The translations under genes were made by a program, and so were the position numbers. The notes beneath the pieces were generated by a model. That model saw only the letters and a list, made by a program, of their open reading frames with translations, made no database searches and was not told where the DNA came from. From positions 1 through 64,000 of the forward strand of contig JAJDDT010000102.1 in assembly GCA_029260165.1 (NCBI GenBank): a DNA stretch of 64,000 nucleotides, in the 5' to 3' direction. Shown piece by piece: positions 42,925 to 52,817 of this stretch. Position 1 is the stretch's first letter, and the number at the start of each line of letters is the position of its first letter. Source of the DNA: Phycisphaerae bacterium (GTDB lineage Bacteria > Planctomycetota > Phycisphaerae > UBA1845).

Positions 42925-44286
42925 CTACGAATCCCCGCCAACCGGCAAAATCATCACATGACGGATAGGCCTCTCAAACCGACCCGCGTCGTCGAATACG
43001 TCGATCGTGATCCGCAGGGCGGTTGGCCAAAGTGGATCGTTGGCTGTAACCGACGCACCGGGCCGTGGATCGCGGGCGTACCAAATTGGGGCACCGGGTC
43101 GGAGCAGATCTTGATCGAGTGCCACCTGCGCAGCAGGCCTGTTGGAAAAACGACGAACTATTTCATTATCCGTCGCAGCGTTACCGGAATCCATATATGT
43201 ATCGTAATTGAGATTTCCTATCGGAAACGCAGCCGCATCTTGGGGATCGTGCCACAAAATCGTCCCAGCAGCGGGTACACCATTTGACCCGCTTATCGTC
43301 CACTCAACCTTGAACGACGCACAATTGGGCAGCAAGTAGCTTGACAACCGTGACGCCAAGACCGCGGGAGGGGTTTCATCAAATTGTGGACGTGCAAACC
43401 AGGAGATGTTTGGTAGAGGAATATTTAGTGGGTCAATTGCGGTTGTTGTATTGAGCACATCTTGATTGAAGAAAAAGGTATTCATCTCTTGTGCAATTAC
43501 ATCGGCCTCGCCAATGACAAGCGACATGTCCCCGGGATCGTCAGGAAACGTCAAATTTTCATCGTCAGCCAAGATCGCAACCGCGAGTTCGGGTGCGTCA
43601 ACCAACGCGGCGGTACGTCGGCCTAGGTGCCAGTCTCGAGCCGGAAACGGATGATACTCCGCCGCTGTCAGTGGAAACGCGAATGCCGGAAAGGTATTCG
43701 GTCCGGACTGCCATGACTCGTCAGGATTCAACTCCCCCAACTCCGCGTGGCCGTAGACTACCTGGGCCTGGTCGGCGAAGACTTGTGGGTAGACGTTGCT
43801 GCGCGTGCGGCGGGCGGTGAAGAACATCAGGATGTCGGCGCGGGGTTCCGTCAAACGAAACGGTGGCGCAGCCGCACCGTCGATACCGGCGTTCGGGTCA
43901 TTGGGATCGCTCAACTCGCGTTCGGGGTCGGGGTTGTGGACGTAGCCAACCATCGGGTCGCCGCCTGTCGGATCGATTTCCTGCTGATCGCGGGTCCAGT
44001 AGGCGTTGATCGGTTGCGACCAGATGACCATCATGGACCGTGCGGGATCGACGCCGGCGAGGTCTTCCCGCAGGGTTTGTTCGAGTCGTCTCAGGGATTG
44101 ATTCACGTCGATCAGCGCGGTGGCTTCTCCCGTGGATTTCACGGAGATGCTGAAAACCTGACCCGCCAACGCGATCATGATGACGAGGATGCCCATAGCC
44201 ACGACGAGTTCGATCAGCGAGAAGGCTGACCGCGTCGCGTTCCGTTGACCCATCGCCCTCGGTTTTCTCTCCGTCAGCCGCATCAT
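42925..44286 (-). CDS. Pseudopilin, PilW/GspJ-like
   Basis: A 453-residue prepilin-like protein. The prepilin segment is SAFSLIELVVAMGILVIMIA (cleavage before F), with the invariant Glu at position +5. The large exported part includes SLRRLEQTLREDLAGVDPAR near the start, as in PilW/GspJ. ATG 44286 overlaps the stop of the PilV-like gene (ATGATG), so I prefer it over upstream in-frame starts. Fourth of five type IV pilin-type proteins by distance from the tip gene, and translationally coupled. Confidence 0.75.
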   Translation of the reverse strand: MMRLTERKPRAMGQRNATRSAFSLIELVVAMGILVIMIALAGQVFSISVKSTGEATALIDVNQSLRRLEQTLREDLAGVDPARSMMVIWSQPINAYWTRDQQEIDPTGGDPMVGYVHNPDPERELSDPNDPNAGIDGAAAPPFRLTEPRADILMFFTARRTRSNVYPQVFADQAQVVYGHAELGELNPDESWQSGPNTFPAFAFPLTAAEYHPFPARDWHLGRRTAALVDAPELAVAILADDENLTFPDDPGDMSLVIGEADVIAQEMNTFFFNQDVLNTTTAIDPLNIPLPNISWFARPQFDETPPAVLASRLSSYLLPNCASFKVEWTISGSNGVPAAGTILWHDPQDAAAFPIGNLNYDTYMDSGNAATDNEIVRRFSNRPAAQVALDQDLLRPGAPIWYARDPRPGASVTANDPLWPTALRITIDVFDDAGRFERPIRHVMILPVGGDS

Positions 44287-45590
44287 GGCGTAAACACCAT
44301 CTGCCGAACCTCGACCCCCACCACAGGCTGCCCACCGTCGAAGATGGGAAACCCATCCTCCCCCCCCGCCCCCCGATCCACCGCCGGAGGAAAAACCCAA
44401 AAGTCCCGGAGGTCTTCCGTTCCAATATCCACCGTCCCAACGATCCCGCCATCATCAACATCCGCACCCAATATTTCCCGATCCAACGTTACCGTCGCCC
44501 GCTTATCGAAGTTGTCGCCGGTTCCGGTGAATCGATGCTGCTTGACCGTGTAAACATTGCCAGTCAGCCGGTCGATAAGCACAGACCCGGGCTGCAACAT
44601 TTGAGCGATGAGCCTCCCGTTCCCACCCGCTCCCGGCAGCGCATCAGCTTCGGATGGCACACCCTTGGGATCGAGAGGCGTTCCATTCCCTGGATCCCAA
44701 TTGCCCTTGACCTGCAAATTCACCAACCAGGGCACGGGCAGCAGCATGTCTTCTGTAGCAGGTAGCGCCTCTGGTTCCGTATTGAATGGCCCAGGTGGGG
44801 TGGGGTTCTGCCGCGCGAATCGTTGCGCTGACTGTGCTCGGCGAGTCGTGACGAAGAAAAACGTCATATTGCGAGGCTGATTCGCGGCAGGCGTTCCGTC
44901 GATCTTGTGCAGGACCGTCCATGAGAAACGTCGCGACTCGAACAAACTCCGCCAGCGATCAATGGTCGGATCATTGGGCGGAGGCGGCGCAGGCAACGGC
45001 GGAAAGACACGTTCGTGCAATGCAACTTGCGGTGCCGGTATACCCGTCGTTCCTGCGCCCATCCACCAATCCATATCAATTGCGGCCGGGTCGATACCGA
45101 CAATTTCGCCCACCCCCGTCGGAGGATCCATCGAGTCACTTCGCAACGCCTCGCCCCACGTCTCCGAACTGTTGGACACCCTAAGGCTCACATCGGCCAG
45201 CAGATTCTCAACATGAAGAACATGAACTGCGCCATCTGCCACGACGGCGTTGTCCGGATCAATATCACCCAAGAAACTTGTCGTCGTGAAAGGCGCCGGG
45301 CCGCTAGGGTTTGGTCGCGCCACCCCCGTCAGCAGTTTCACGGTTGTTTGTGCGGCGTTGGTGGCGGTGGACTGGTTGGTGAATTCGGCCAACTCCCGCG
45401 CGCGGGTCCATGCGACGGGGAACATCACGGCTGCCATCAACAGGCCTATGCCGAGGATGACGATCGCGATCATGAGTTCAGCCATCGAAAACGCACGGCG
45501 GGTCGCACCCGGTCGCGTGCGACGTGGCAGGGATCGTGGTGCGGCGTCCTCGTGCATGGCTGCGTTGTTTGTGGAACGTTGCAGGCTCAC
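44283..45590 (-). CDS. Pseudopilin, PilV/GspI-like
   Basis: A 435-residue prepilin-like protein starting at GTG 45590, whose first base overlaps the previous stop (GTGA). The prepilin segment is RRAFSMAELMIAIVILGIGL (about 32-51), with AELM in place of the usual LIEL. The exported domain is large and Pro-rich. PilV-like proteins initiate or cap pilus assembly; the size is far above typical PilV of about 170 residues. Confidence 0.72.
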   Translation of the reverse strand: MSLQRSTNNAAMHEDAAPRSLPRRTRPGATRRAFSMAELMIAIVILGIGLLMAAVMFPVAWTRARELAEFTNQSTATNAAQTTVKLLTGVARPNPSGPAPFTTTSFLGDIDPDNAVVADGAVHVLHVENLLADVSLRVSNSSETWGEALRSDSMDPPTGVGEIVGIDPAAIDMDWWMGAGTTGIPAPQVALHERVFPPLPAPPPPNDPTIDRWRSLFESRRFSWTVLHKIDGTPAANQPRNMTFFFVTTRRAQSAQRFARQNPTPPGPFNTEPEALPATEDMLLPVPWLVNLQVKGNWDPGNGTPLDPKGVPSEADALPGAGGNGRLIAQMLQPGSVLIDRLTGNVYTVKQHRFTGTGDNFDKRATVTLDREILGADVDDGGIVGTVDIGTEDLRDFWVFPPAVDRGAGGEDGFPIFDGGQPVVGVEVRQMVFTP

Positions 45591-46519
45591 GGCGTGTCGT
45601 CCGGCGTCTGGTTTTCACCGACAGGCCCGGTGATGACCTCGCCGGTTTGTGGCGCGACGTACAACGGCCTGCCCGTGCGAATCAAAAGCTCGCGACGCTG
45701 ATCATCGAAAATATCGTCGGGCGGAATCTCGGCAAACGCAGACTCGTCATAAACAATCGCCCCGGCAACGCTTGGGAAATTCAACGCAATGTCGTCGTCA
45801 TTGACAACCAAATCGGGGACAGGCGCATTGGCGTTGTTTGAAAAAACCTGCTCCGCACCGAGGTCGTCCTGATATTTGTCAGCATCAGCCACCGTCAAAC
45901 CGGTCGTCGGACCGCGGCTTGGAACCAACGGTGTAGGCCGAATCTGCCTCAAGTCCTCGATGTACACATTGCGTCCCACCTGCAACCGTCCGTTCGACGA
46001 GAACAGCATCGTGAAGTGGTTTCGATGATTATTGGCAACAGAACCTGCCGGGACCGTCGTGGGAACTTCCGTCGCGAACAGGTCCGCATTGGACAACTGA
46101 TCATCCAACCAGTTCCCATCATCAAGCACACCCAGTGGAGCCACGCGGAACGGGGGGGAAAACGTCCTGATCGTGTCGGGCAACACGCGAAAACGATCAG
46201 CCACGTCCGGAACACTGATGGTTTCGCCCATCCTCTTCGTTTGGGCTTCGATCATCACACATTTCTGCACACCGCCATCGAGGTAGAAAAACAACCCCCG
46301 CTCGCTGTTGTTCATCGCCTGCATCCTTGCTGAGCGAAGCAGACCGGACATCGAGTTTTCCAGGTCGGCACGATGGCTGTCGGCAAACATGCGGTTGACG
46401 GCCGGCAGGGACACGCCGACGAGGATCGTGATCACGCCAATGGTCACGACAAGCTCGATGAGCGTGAAGCCCGATCGTGCGACACATGCGACTTGTCGTG
46501 ACAATCTGCGAGGGGTCAT
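45587..46519 (-). CDS. Pseudopilin, GspH/FimT-like
   Basis: A 310-residue prepilin-like protein: RSGFTLIELVVTIGVITILV (about 15-34), followed by LPAVNRMFADSHRADLENSM and SGLLRSARMQAMNNSERGLF, a GspH/FimT-like pattern in which the helix is followed by a compact beta domain. ATG 46519 lies one base after the stop of the upstream gene (TGACATG). It is one of five pilins in the cluster. Confidence 0.75.
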   Translation of the reverse strand: MTPRRLSRQVACVARSGFTLIELVVTIGVITILVGVSLPAVNRMFADSHRADLENSMSGLLRSARMQAMNNSERGLFFYLDGGVQKCVMIEAQTKRMGETISVPDVADRFRVLPDTIRTFSPPFRVAPLGVLDDGNWLDDQLSNADLFATEVPTTVPAGSVANNHRNHFTMLFSSNGRLQVGRNVYIEDLRQIRPTPLVPSRGPTTGLTVADADKYQDDLGAEQVFSNNANAPVPDLVVNDDDIALNFPSVAGAIVYDESAFAEIPPDDIFDDQRRELLIRTGRPLYVAPQTGEVITGPVGENQTPDDTP

Positions 46520-46520
46520 G

Positions 46521-47489
46521 TCAGTTCGTCCCAGGCTGATAGATACGCTCGGAAAGCGATGGGTCCAGATAAACATTGTCTGCGTTCAGGGAATTGTTGA
46601 TGACACCAGATGTCGTGTCATCATTTCCGGCGAAATCCTGTATCAGATCGGGCGCTTCATTGCCGACCTGAAAATCGGTGGAAAACTGATCCGGACCGTC
46701 GGGACCATAGGAAACGAGCACGGGTTGACCCCTGTTCTGCTGGACGAGGAAGGTAGCCGTGCCGAGACGATCGTTGCTTGAGTCGGACGGGGCGTCTGCC
46801 AGTTTGAAGGTGGTGCCATCGTATTTGAGATCACGCAGGCTGAAATACTGAAAAGGCGTGCCCCAGGTATCGACGAAGTAGGTCAGCACCTCATCGTCGG
46901 GATCGAGATCGCCGTCACCCGCGCGATCGAGATACTCGTCGGGATCGGAGGCGGTGCGTTTATACCGACTCGGAATCTTGTCAAGGATAGATATCGCGGT
47001 GGGACTATAGAGCTTGATCGCCAGGACCATGGCTTTGATGTCCTGGTTCTCGGCGTCCTGGAAATCGACGTCTTCCAGTGTGGTTGGGTCGTTTACGAAG
47101 TACCGACCGGTTGCGGCCAACGACGCCAAACCGGTGATTCCTTCATCCTGATCGAACCCTTCCAGCTCGTCAGGCGGGTTGTTGCCGTAGCGGTCCTGGT
47201 AAATGTGCGTCAGTCCGACGTTACCTTGGGCGTCGTACGAAATCCCCTTCAACGGTGCCTCGCTTGCGAACTGTTCAATCGCGAGGTTGAGCGTTTCCAT
47301 GACCGCCCGTGTTTCCGAGACCCTGCCACTGGTGACGGCGTTACCGCCAACCTTGACGAGCACACTGATGAGCAGTGCGATAATCGCAACGACGACGACA
47401 AGCTCGATCAGCGTAAACCCCGACCGAAAGCACGCCATCAGCCCCACAGGCTTGCGTACGATGATTCTGTTTTTTCGCCAGGCCCACAT
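46521..47489 (-). CDS. Type IV pilin-like/pseudopilin protein, GspG-like
   Basis: A 322-residue prepilin with an N-terminal methylation-type motif SGFTLIELVVVVAIIALLIS (about 23-42) and the helical extension SETRAVMETLNLAIEQFASE, as in major pseudopilins. The C-terminal domain carries Asp-rich loops (DEYLDRAGDGDLDPDDEVLT). It may be a structural subunit of the pseudopilus. Start at ATG 47489; ATG 47438 is the alternative. Confidence 0.75.
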   Translation of the reverse strand: MWAWRKNRIIVRKPVGLMACFRSGFTLIELVVVVAIIALLISVLVKVGGNAVTSGRVSETRAVMETLNLAIEQFASEAPLKGISYDAQGNVGLTHIYQDRYGNNPPDELEGFDQDEGITGLASLAATGRYFVNDPTTLEDVDFQDAENQDIKAMVLAIKLYSPTAISILDKIPSRYKRTASDPDEYLDRAGDGDLDPDDEVLTYFVDTWGTPFQYFSLRDLKYDGTTFKLADAPSDSSNDRLGTATFLVQQNRGQPVLVSYGPDGPDQFSTDFQVGNEAPDLIQDFAGNDDTTSGVINNSLNADNVYLDPSLSERIYQPGTN

Positions 47490-47584
47490 GTCAAAACAGG
47501 GCCGATGACCAGCCCCCTGCCTCCGTTTCAGATCAGAATGTTCCAGCCACCCGCGAGCAATCCCGCCATCCCGAAGACCGTCGC

Positions 47585-48682
47585 CTAATCACGATCCCAG
47601 TTGGTTACGTCGTCAGCGGTTCCATACACAGCGTCATCGCCCGCACTGATGAGCAGAAACGAGTCGCGATTGACCGGCATGTTGCGGTTGGTCACCCCCT
47701 TGTCGAGAATGAATCGCGCGAAGGAATCGTCGAAGGCGTCATTCCCGCGGACGTCACCGTCGGCAGTGGTCGGGTCGATCTCGGCGAATTTCGAGGCTCC
47801 GATCCGACTGTTGAATTCGCCGTCGACCGGTGCCCCAAAAGTCAGCCCCCGATCAGATCCAAGGCCGTCGGTTCCGGTAATCCGATAGTTGTCCCGTGGA
47901 TCGAAGACGCCCCGGACTCGCTCATCGGTGACGTCCGTGATCATGTTGCGCGCGCCTTTGGATGCTCTGTAATACAGGATCGGCCGATTCCATGCGTCGG
48001 CAAAGAAGGGCTGTCGCGCTATCCCGGGAGAATCGAGGAAGGGGTCATCGTCGATGTCCCCGTTGTTCAACATGTCGCCCAGGGTGCTGATGCTTTGCAG
48101 TGTTGCGCTGTCAACGAAACCGCCGCCCACCTTGGGATACCGCGGGTAAAGAGGCTCGAGCGTGGACCTGTGCAGCGAATACAGACCGACCATGGGCCCT
48201 GGGGCGACTGAATCCGGTGTCACCTGCAGATCATCAAACCAACCGGACATTCCGCCGATGTCGCGGAAACCGGGCGTCCCCAGGCGGTCCACACCAACCA
48301 ATCCGTACACCAGAAGGTTAGCCCCGAACGCCAACGTGATGTCACCGGGGTTGTCCGCCAACGGGTCATTGATGACGTACGCCAAATTCGGGTTTGCTTC
48401 GGGTCGATCGGGCCTGGAAGGCGGGTACGCGCCGCCCAACGCGCGCTCGTTGCGATAGCCCTCAGCTCCCTGCGCGATGGATGAAAAACGGGCAGCGGTG
48501 GCGACGTTGCTGGCATTGGTTGAGACCGCCTTAAACGTTGGTACAAGGATGCCGATCAGCAGCACAATAATGCTGATCGCGACCAGCAACTCGACGATCG
48601 TAAAGCCACGTCTTGGCCCGGCGATTCGACGAAACAATCGTAGCCTCGAACCATTCACACTATTCAAAATTCTTGATGTCAT
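47585..48682 (-). CDS. Type IV pilin-like/pseudopilin protein, GspG-like
   Basis: A 365-residue prepilin: GFTIVELLVAISIIVLLIGI (about 26-45) and the helical extension NASNVATAARFSSIAQGAEG. It ends GDDAVYGTADDVTNWDRD, very like the end of its neighbour at 48660 (GQDALYGTADDIKNFE). The two are therefore probably recent duplicates. The start ATG 48682 overlaps the neighbour by 23 bases. Confidence 0.75.
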   Translation of the reverse strand: MTSRILNSVNGSRLRLFRRIAGPRRGFTIVELLVAISIIVLLIGILVPTFKAVSTNASNVATAARFSSIAQGAEGYRNERALGGAYPPSRPDRPEANPNLAYVINDPLADNPGDITLAFGANLLVYGLVGVDRLGTPGFRDIGGMSGWFDDLQVTPDSVAPGPMVGLYSLHRSTLEPLYPRYPKVGGGFVDSATLQSISTLGDMLNNGDIDDDPFLDSPGIARQPFFADAWNRPILYYRASKGARNMITDVTDERVRGVFDPRDNYRITGTDGLGSDRGLTFGAPVDGEFNSRIGASKFAEIDPTTADGDVRGNDAFDDSFARFILDKGVTNRNMPVNRDSFLLISAGDDAVYGTADDVTNWDRD

Positions 48683-49658
48683 CTGCGGTTCCATAAAGAG
48701 CATCTTGTCCCGGGCTGAAAAGCAGGAATGTATCGGGATTCACCGGACGCAGTGTCCGTTCATCTGACTGCTCCTCAATCTCATGACTGTGGATATAGTT
48801 GGCCCAGCTTGGGGTTTCAACGTCCCCGGCACAGACAATTCCAATCGGGTGATCGTCTTGCACCTTGAAATTCCAGCCAGGATTCATATTGCCACTGAGA
48901 TCCGAGCCGGTAAACCCGGCGTTGTCCGCATGAATGTAGGTCAGTTTCTCGCTAACCCCCGACGTATCCAAATCTACACAGGGCGGCGCATAATCAGGCA
49001 ATTCGTTTTCGGTCGAAATGGATCGCGGGAAGGACGACGAGACGTAATACAGAATCGGATAGCCATAAGGATCGACAAACACCGGCAGCTTGTCCTCTTC
49101 GCTCGGATTGCTACGGTCAAGCTGCCATCCGAGGAACGCATTCTGGCCCGAACCCGGAGGTTTGCCGGGCAGTTCAACCGTCTGCTTGATTTTCACGGTC
49201 TTGGTCGAAACGTATTGCGGCAGACCATCAAGGCGATCGGTTGTTCCGTCCAGCCCATACCACTTAACCTCTTCGCCATCCGGGTTCCCTTCATATTCCT
49301 GCGTCTCGGGCACGTTGCGTCTCGGGATGTAGCCATTGAGGTCGCGACCGAGCATGTACCGCACCAGCCAATGCGCGCCGTAGATACGCTGCGTGAAGTC
49401 GATCGTGGGATCGTCCCGAAACGCCGACGACGGATAACCGTTGGTTCGCCGGTTGCCCTTGGGGTTGTCGGACCTGAACGACTCGAGACCCTGGGAAATC
49501 GCCTTGATCGACGCGAGGCCCGAAGCATTCTTGGCCGAACGCCTCGCTCCGCGCAACGCCGGCACCGCGATCGTAATCAGCAGCGCGATGATCGACACCG
49601 TGACGAGCAGCTCAATGAGCGTGAAAGCCCTTCGATTCGGGGTTGACGATCGATGCAT
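48660..49658 (-). CDS. Type IV pilin-like/pseudopilin protein, GspG-like
   Basis: A 332-residue prepilin: RAFTLIELLVTVSIIALLIT (about 10-29), then LRGARRSAKNASGLASIKAI. It shares the C-terminal GxDALYGTADD segment with the protein at 47585, a probable paralogue, and with other planctomycete pseudopilins. ATG 49658 is used (in-frame start at 49685). It directly follows the PilC gene, 28 bases away. Confidence 0.78.
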   Translation of the reverse strand: MHRSSTPNRRAFTLIELLVTVSIIALLITIAVPALRGARRSAKNASGLASIKAISQGLESFRSDNPKGNRRTNGYPSSAFRDDPTIDFTQRIYGAHWLVRYMLGRDLNGYIPRRNVPETQEYEGNPDGEEVKWYGLDGTTDRLDGLPQYVSTKTVKIKQTVELPGKPPGSGQNAFLGWQLDRSNPSEEDKLPVFVDPYGYPILYYVSSSFPRSISTENELPDYAPPCVDLDTSGVSEKLTYIHADNAGFTGSDLSGNMNPGWNFKVQDDHPIGIVCAGDVETPSWANYIHSHEIEEQSDERTLRPVNPDTFLLFSPGQDALYGTADDIKNFE

Positions 49659-49686
49659 CCGGTTTTCTCCCTGCTCTGAAAACATG

Positions 49687-50952
49687 CTAATTTCCGCTCG
49701 ATACCGACTGAATCAACGTCACCATCGGCAAAAACAACGCGATGACGATAAACCCGACGATGCCACCCAGTATGACGACCATCACAGGCTCAAGCAACGC
49801 CACCAGCGAGCCGACCAGCGTCTCAACCTCGTCGTCATAGTTGTCAGCCACCTTGATCAACATCTTGTCGAGGTCGCCGGTCTCCTCACCCACCTCGATC
49901 ATGTTCGTCACAATACCATCGACCACCTTCGACGCACGAAGCGGATCGGCAAACGTATCACCCTCGCGAATCGAATCGTGCACGTTGCCCAGCGCACGCG
50001 CCAACACCTCGTTGCCGGCCGTCTCTTTCGTAATATTGATGGCTTCGAGAATCGGCACGCCCGCGTTGATCAGCGTCCCCAGGGTACGCGTGAACCGCGC
50101 GACACCCGTCTTGCCCACGATGCTGCCCACGACCGGCACCTTGCCAATCGCGACGTCGGAGGCATACCGCCCCCCCTTGCTCTTTCGCACAAGCTTGAAA
50201 AACACCAGAAAGCCAATCGGTGAGAGCAACATCACCGCCCACCCCGGAGGCGTGCCCCCCACCACCCAACCGGAGAAATTGATCAGCATCTGAGTGACAC
50301 CCGGCAGCGTCGTGCCGAAATCCGAAAAAATCTCCTCAAATTTCGGAACGACAACAATCATGATGCCCGTCACGATACCAGCCGCGAACATGATCACCAC
50401 AATCGGGTAAATCATCGCACCGATCACCTTGCGACGCAGACGCTCGGATTTCTCCATAAACTCCGCCAATCGCTGGCAGATGACGTCCAGCACACCACCC
50501 GTCTCACCGGCTGCGATCATGTTCACATAAAGACGATTGAAGGCTTTGGGATGTTTGGCGAATGCTTCGGAAAGCGTCGCACCCCCCTCAACATCCTCAG
50601 CCACCTGACCCAATGCGTTTTTCAACAGGCCTGGCTTCTGCTGATCCGCCAGGATGTTTATGCTCCGCAGGATCGGCAACCCCGCGTCCTGAAGCGTGGA
50701 AAGCTGACGGGTGAACTGCGTGATGACCTTGGTCTTCACACCACCGATCGTGATCGTCGTTCCGCCTTTTTTCTTCTTCTTGGCAGCTCCCCCGCCGGCG
50801 GCTGCCTTCTTCCCGCCCTTCGCGCGGATACGGGTCGGGAAATAGCCCAGGGATCGGATCTTGGCCAGCGCATCCTTGCTGGAAGGCGCGTCAATCTCGT
50901 CCTTGATCTCCTGACCAGCCTGGTTCATGGCTTCGTATGAAAATTTCGGCAT
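49687..50952 (-). CDS. pilC: PilC/GspF inner-membrane platform protein
   Basis: A 421-residue polytopic protein with two T2SSF domains: VITQFTRQLSTLQDAGLPIL (about 75-94) with ISICRL-type EFMEKSERLRRKVIGAMIYP, and ARFTRTLGTLINAGVPILEA (about 290-310) with MIEVGEETGDLDKML. Three membrane segments are visible, including IVVIMFAAGIVTGIMIVVVP and VMVVILGGIVGFIVIALFLP. It recruits the ATPases. An Ala/Lys-rich linker (KGGKKAAAGGGAAKKKKKGG) near residue 55 is unusual. Confidence 0.9.
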   Translation of the reverse strand: MPKFSYEAMNQAGQEIKDEIDAPSSKDALAKIRSLGYFPTRIRAKGGKKAAAGGGAAKKKKKGGTTITIGGVKTKVITQFTRQLSTLQDAGLPILRSINILADQQKPGLLKNALGQVAEDVEGGATLSEAFAKHPKAFNRLYVNMIAAGETGGVLDVICQRLAEFMEKSERLRRKVIGAMIYPIVVIMFAAGIVTGIMIVVVPKFEEIFSDFGTTLPGVTQMLINFSGWVVGGTPPGWAVMLLSPIGFLVFFKLVRKSKGGRYASDVAIGKVPVVGSIVGKTGVARFTRTLGTLINAGVPILEAINITKETAGNEVLARALGNVHDSIREGDTFADPLRASKVVDGIVTNMIEVGEETGDLDKMLIKVADNYDDEVETLVGSLVALLEPVMVVILGGIVGFIVIALFLPMVTLIQSVSSGN

Positions 50953-51013
50953 GACTTTACTCTCCGTCAACGGCAGGAATCATCAGCATGACTTCTTTTG
51001 CGTCAATACGACT

Positions 51014-52771
51014 TTATTCCTCCGTGATCGTTTCTTTCACCACTTCCTCGATCGTCGTGACCCCGTCGTAAATCGCCCGCAGTCCCGACTCGCGAAGGGC
51101 ACGCATCCCGCGTTTCATAGCTTCTGCGCGCAGAACATTGGTCGAGGCGCGACGCATGATCAAATCCCGGATGGCATCGTCCATGACCATGATCTCGAAC
51201 AAAGCCGTCCTGCCTCGATATCCGGTGTTGTTGCAATAGTCGCAGCCTTTTCCGTAGTAAAGAACCCGGTCGCCGATATCATCTGCGGTGAGGTTCAACT
51301 CCATGAGCAGCTCTTCGGTCGGCTCAAACGGCTGGCGACAATTCTTGCAAATCCGACGCACCAGCCTCTGCGCGACGATGGCTTCGATGGTGGCGGTCAC
51401 CAGAAACGACTCCAGCCCCAAATCCAACAGGCGCGCAATGGAAGACGGGGCGTCGTTCGTGTGCAATGTCGAGAATACCAGGTGTCCGGTCAACGCCGCC
51501 TGAACGGCGATCTGGGCTGTTTCCAAATCGCGAATCTCACCCACGAGGATGATGTCGGGATCCTGACGAAGAAAACTGCGAAGCGCCTTGGCAAAAGTCA
51601 GGCCCAGTTCCGTTCTCACTTGAACTTGTACCAATCCATCAATATCGTACTCGACGGGATCCTCGGCTGTCAGAATCTTGGTTGTCGGCTCGTTGAGGGT
51701 GTTTAGGGCGGCGTAGAGCGTGGTGGTTTTTCCCGAACCGGTCGGACCCGTGACGACAATGATGCCGTTGGGCTTTTCGATCAGTTGGCGAAAGACGTGC
51801 TGGTCGTCCTCGCGGAGTCCGATTTTGTCGAGATCGAGCTGGACGTTGGACCGGTCGAGCACACGCATAACGACACTCTCGCCGAACATGGTGGGCAGGA
51901 CGGCGACACGAAGGTCGATGGGATTCCCGCCGACGACAAGCTCGATTCGCCCATCCTGGGGCATGCGACGTTCGGCGATGTCGAGATTGGCCATCACCTT
52001 GACGCGGGACGCGATGGCCATCGCGATGTACTTGGGTGGCGGGATCATGTCATAGAGCACGCCGTCGATGCGGTAGCGCATCTTGAATTCATCCTCGAAC
52101 GGCTCGAAGTGGAGATCGCTGGCTTTGTCCTTGATGGCCTGGAGCAAGACGAGGTTGAGCAGTCGTTTGACCGGGTTGGCGTCTGCGATTTCCTTCAGTT
52201 CCTCGAGGTCGATGGACTCGCCCCGGTCGGCGAATGCGGCGAGACCGGTATCGGATTCGATTTCGTCGATGATGCCGGTGATGGTCTCCATCGCGCCTTC
52301 GGGGTAGTACTTGTCGAGGGCTTTCTGGAGCGAGCGGGCGTCGCTGATGGCTGCCCTGACCTCGAAACCCATGAGGGTTTTGAGGTCGTCGGTCGCGCGG
52401 AAGTTGTCCGGCGACGACATTGCAACCGAAAGGGTGTTGGAGGTTGGGTCGTATTCGAACGGGACGACCTTGTAGGTGCCAGCCATCTGGGCGGGCACGC
52501 GGTCGATGATTTCCTGAGCGATATCCATCGAGTTCAGATCGACGGATTCCATCCCCACCTGGGCAGCCAATGCGAGATTGAGCTGGTCGTCGGTGATGTG
52601 GCCTGCTTCGACGAGGATGGCACCGATGGGTCCGCCTCGCTGCTTTTGGATGGCGAGTGCGTCCTGCACGTCCCGGCGTTTGAGCAGGCCCATTTTGATG
52701 AGGACGCGACCGATCTGTCGGCCTCTCAGTTGCTCGATGGGTGGGATTTTCATTTGGCCTGTTGTGCTCAT
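51014..52771 (-). CDS. pilB: PilB/GspE-type assembly ATPase
   Basis: A 585-residue hexameric ATPase. The N-terminal domain follows the T2SSE_N/MshEN pattern. The catalytic part has Walker A VTGPTGSGKTTTL (about residue 345), Walker B DIILVGEIRD, and the arginine-rich region. A zinc-binding set, CKNC and CDYC (about residues 472-515), is the tetracysteine motif found in PilB/GspE. It drives pilus extension or pseudopilus elongation. It lies between PilT and PilC. Confidence 0.93.
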   Translation of the reverse strand: MSTTGQMKIPPIEQLRGRQIGRVLIKMGLLKRRDVQDALAIQKQRGGPIGAILVEAGHITDDQLNLALAAQVGMESVDLNSMDIAQEIIDRVPAQMAGTYKVVPFEYDPTSNTLSVAMSSPDNFRATDDLKTLMGFEVRAAISDARSLQKALDKYYPEGAMETITGIIDEIESDTGLAAFADRGESIDLEELKEIADANPVKRLLNLVLLQAIKDKASDLHFEPFEDEFKMRYRIDGVLYDMIPPPKYIAMAIASRVKVMANLDIAERRMPQDGRIELVVGGNPIDLRVAVLPTMFGESVVMRVLDRSNVQLDLDKIGLREDDQHVFRQLIEKPNGIIVVTGPTGSGKTTTLYAALNTLNEPTTKILTAEDPVEYDIDGLVQVQVRTELGLTFAKALRSFLRQDPDIILVGEIRDLETAQIAVQAALTGHLVFSTLHTNDAPSSIARLLDLGLESFLVTATIEAIVAQRLVRRICKNCRQPFEPTEELLMELNLTADDIGDRVLYYGKGCDYCNNTGYRGRTALFEIMVMDDAIRDLIMRRASTNVLRAEAMKRGMRALRESGLRAIYDGVTTIEEVVKETITEE

Positions 52772-52817
52772 GTCGTGCCGTTCGTCGGATTCACCTTATC
52801 AGCGTCCTGTCTGTAAG

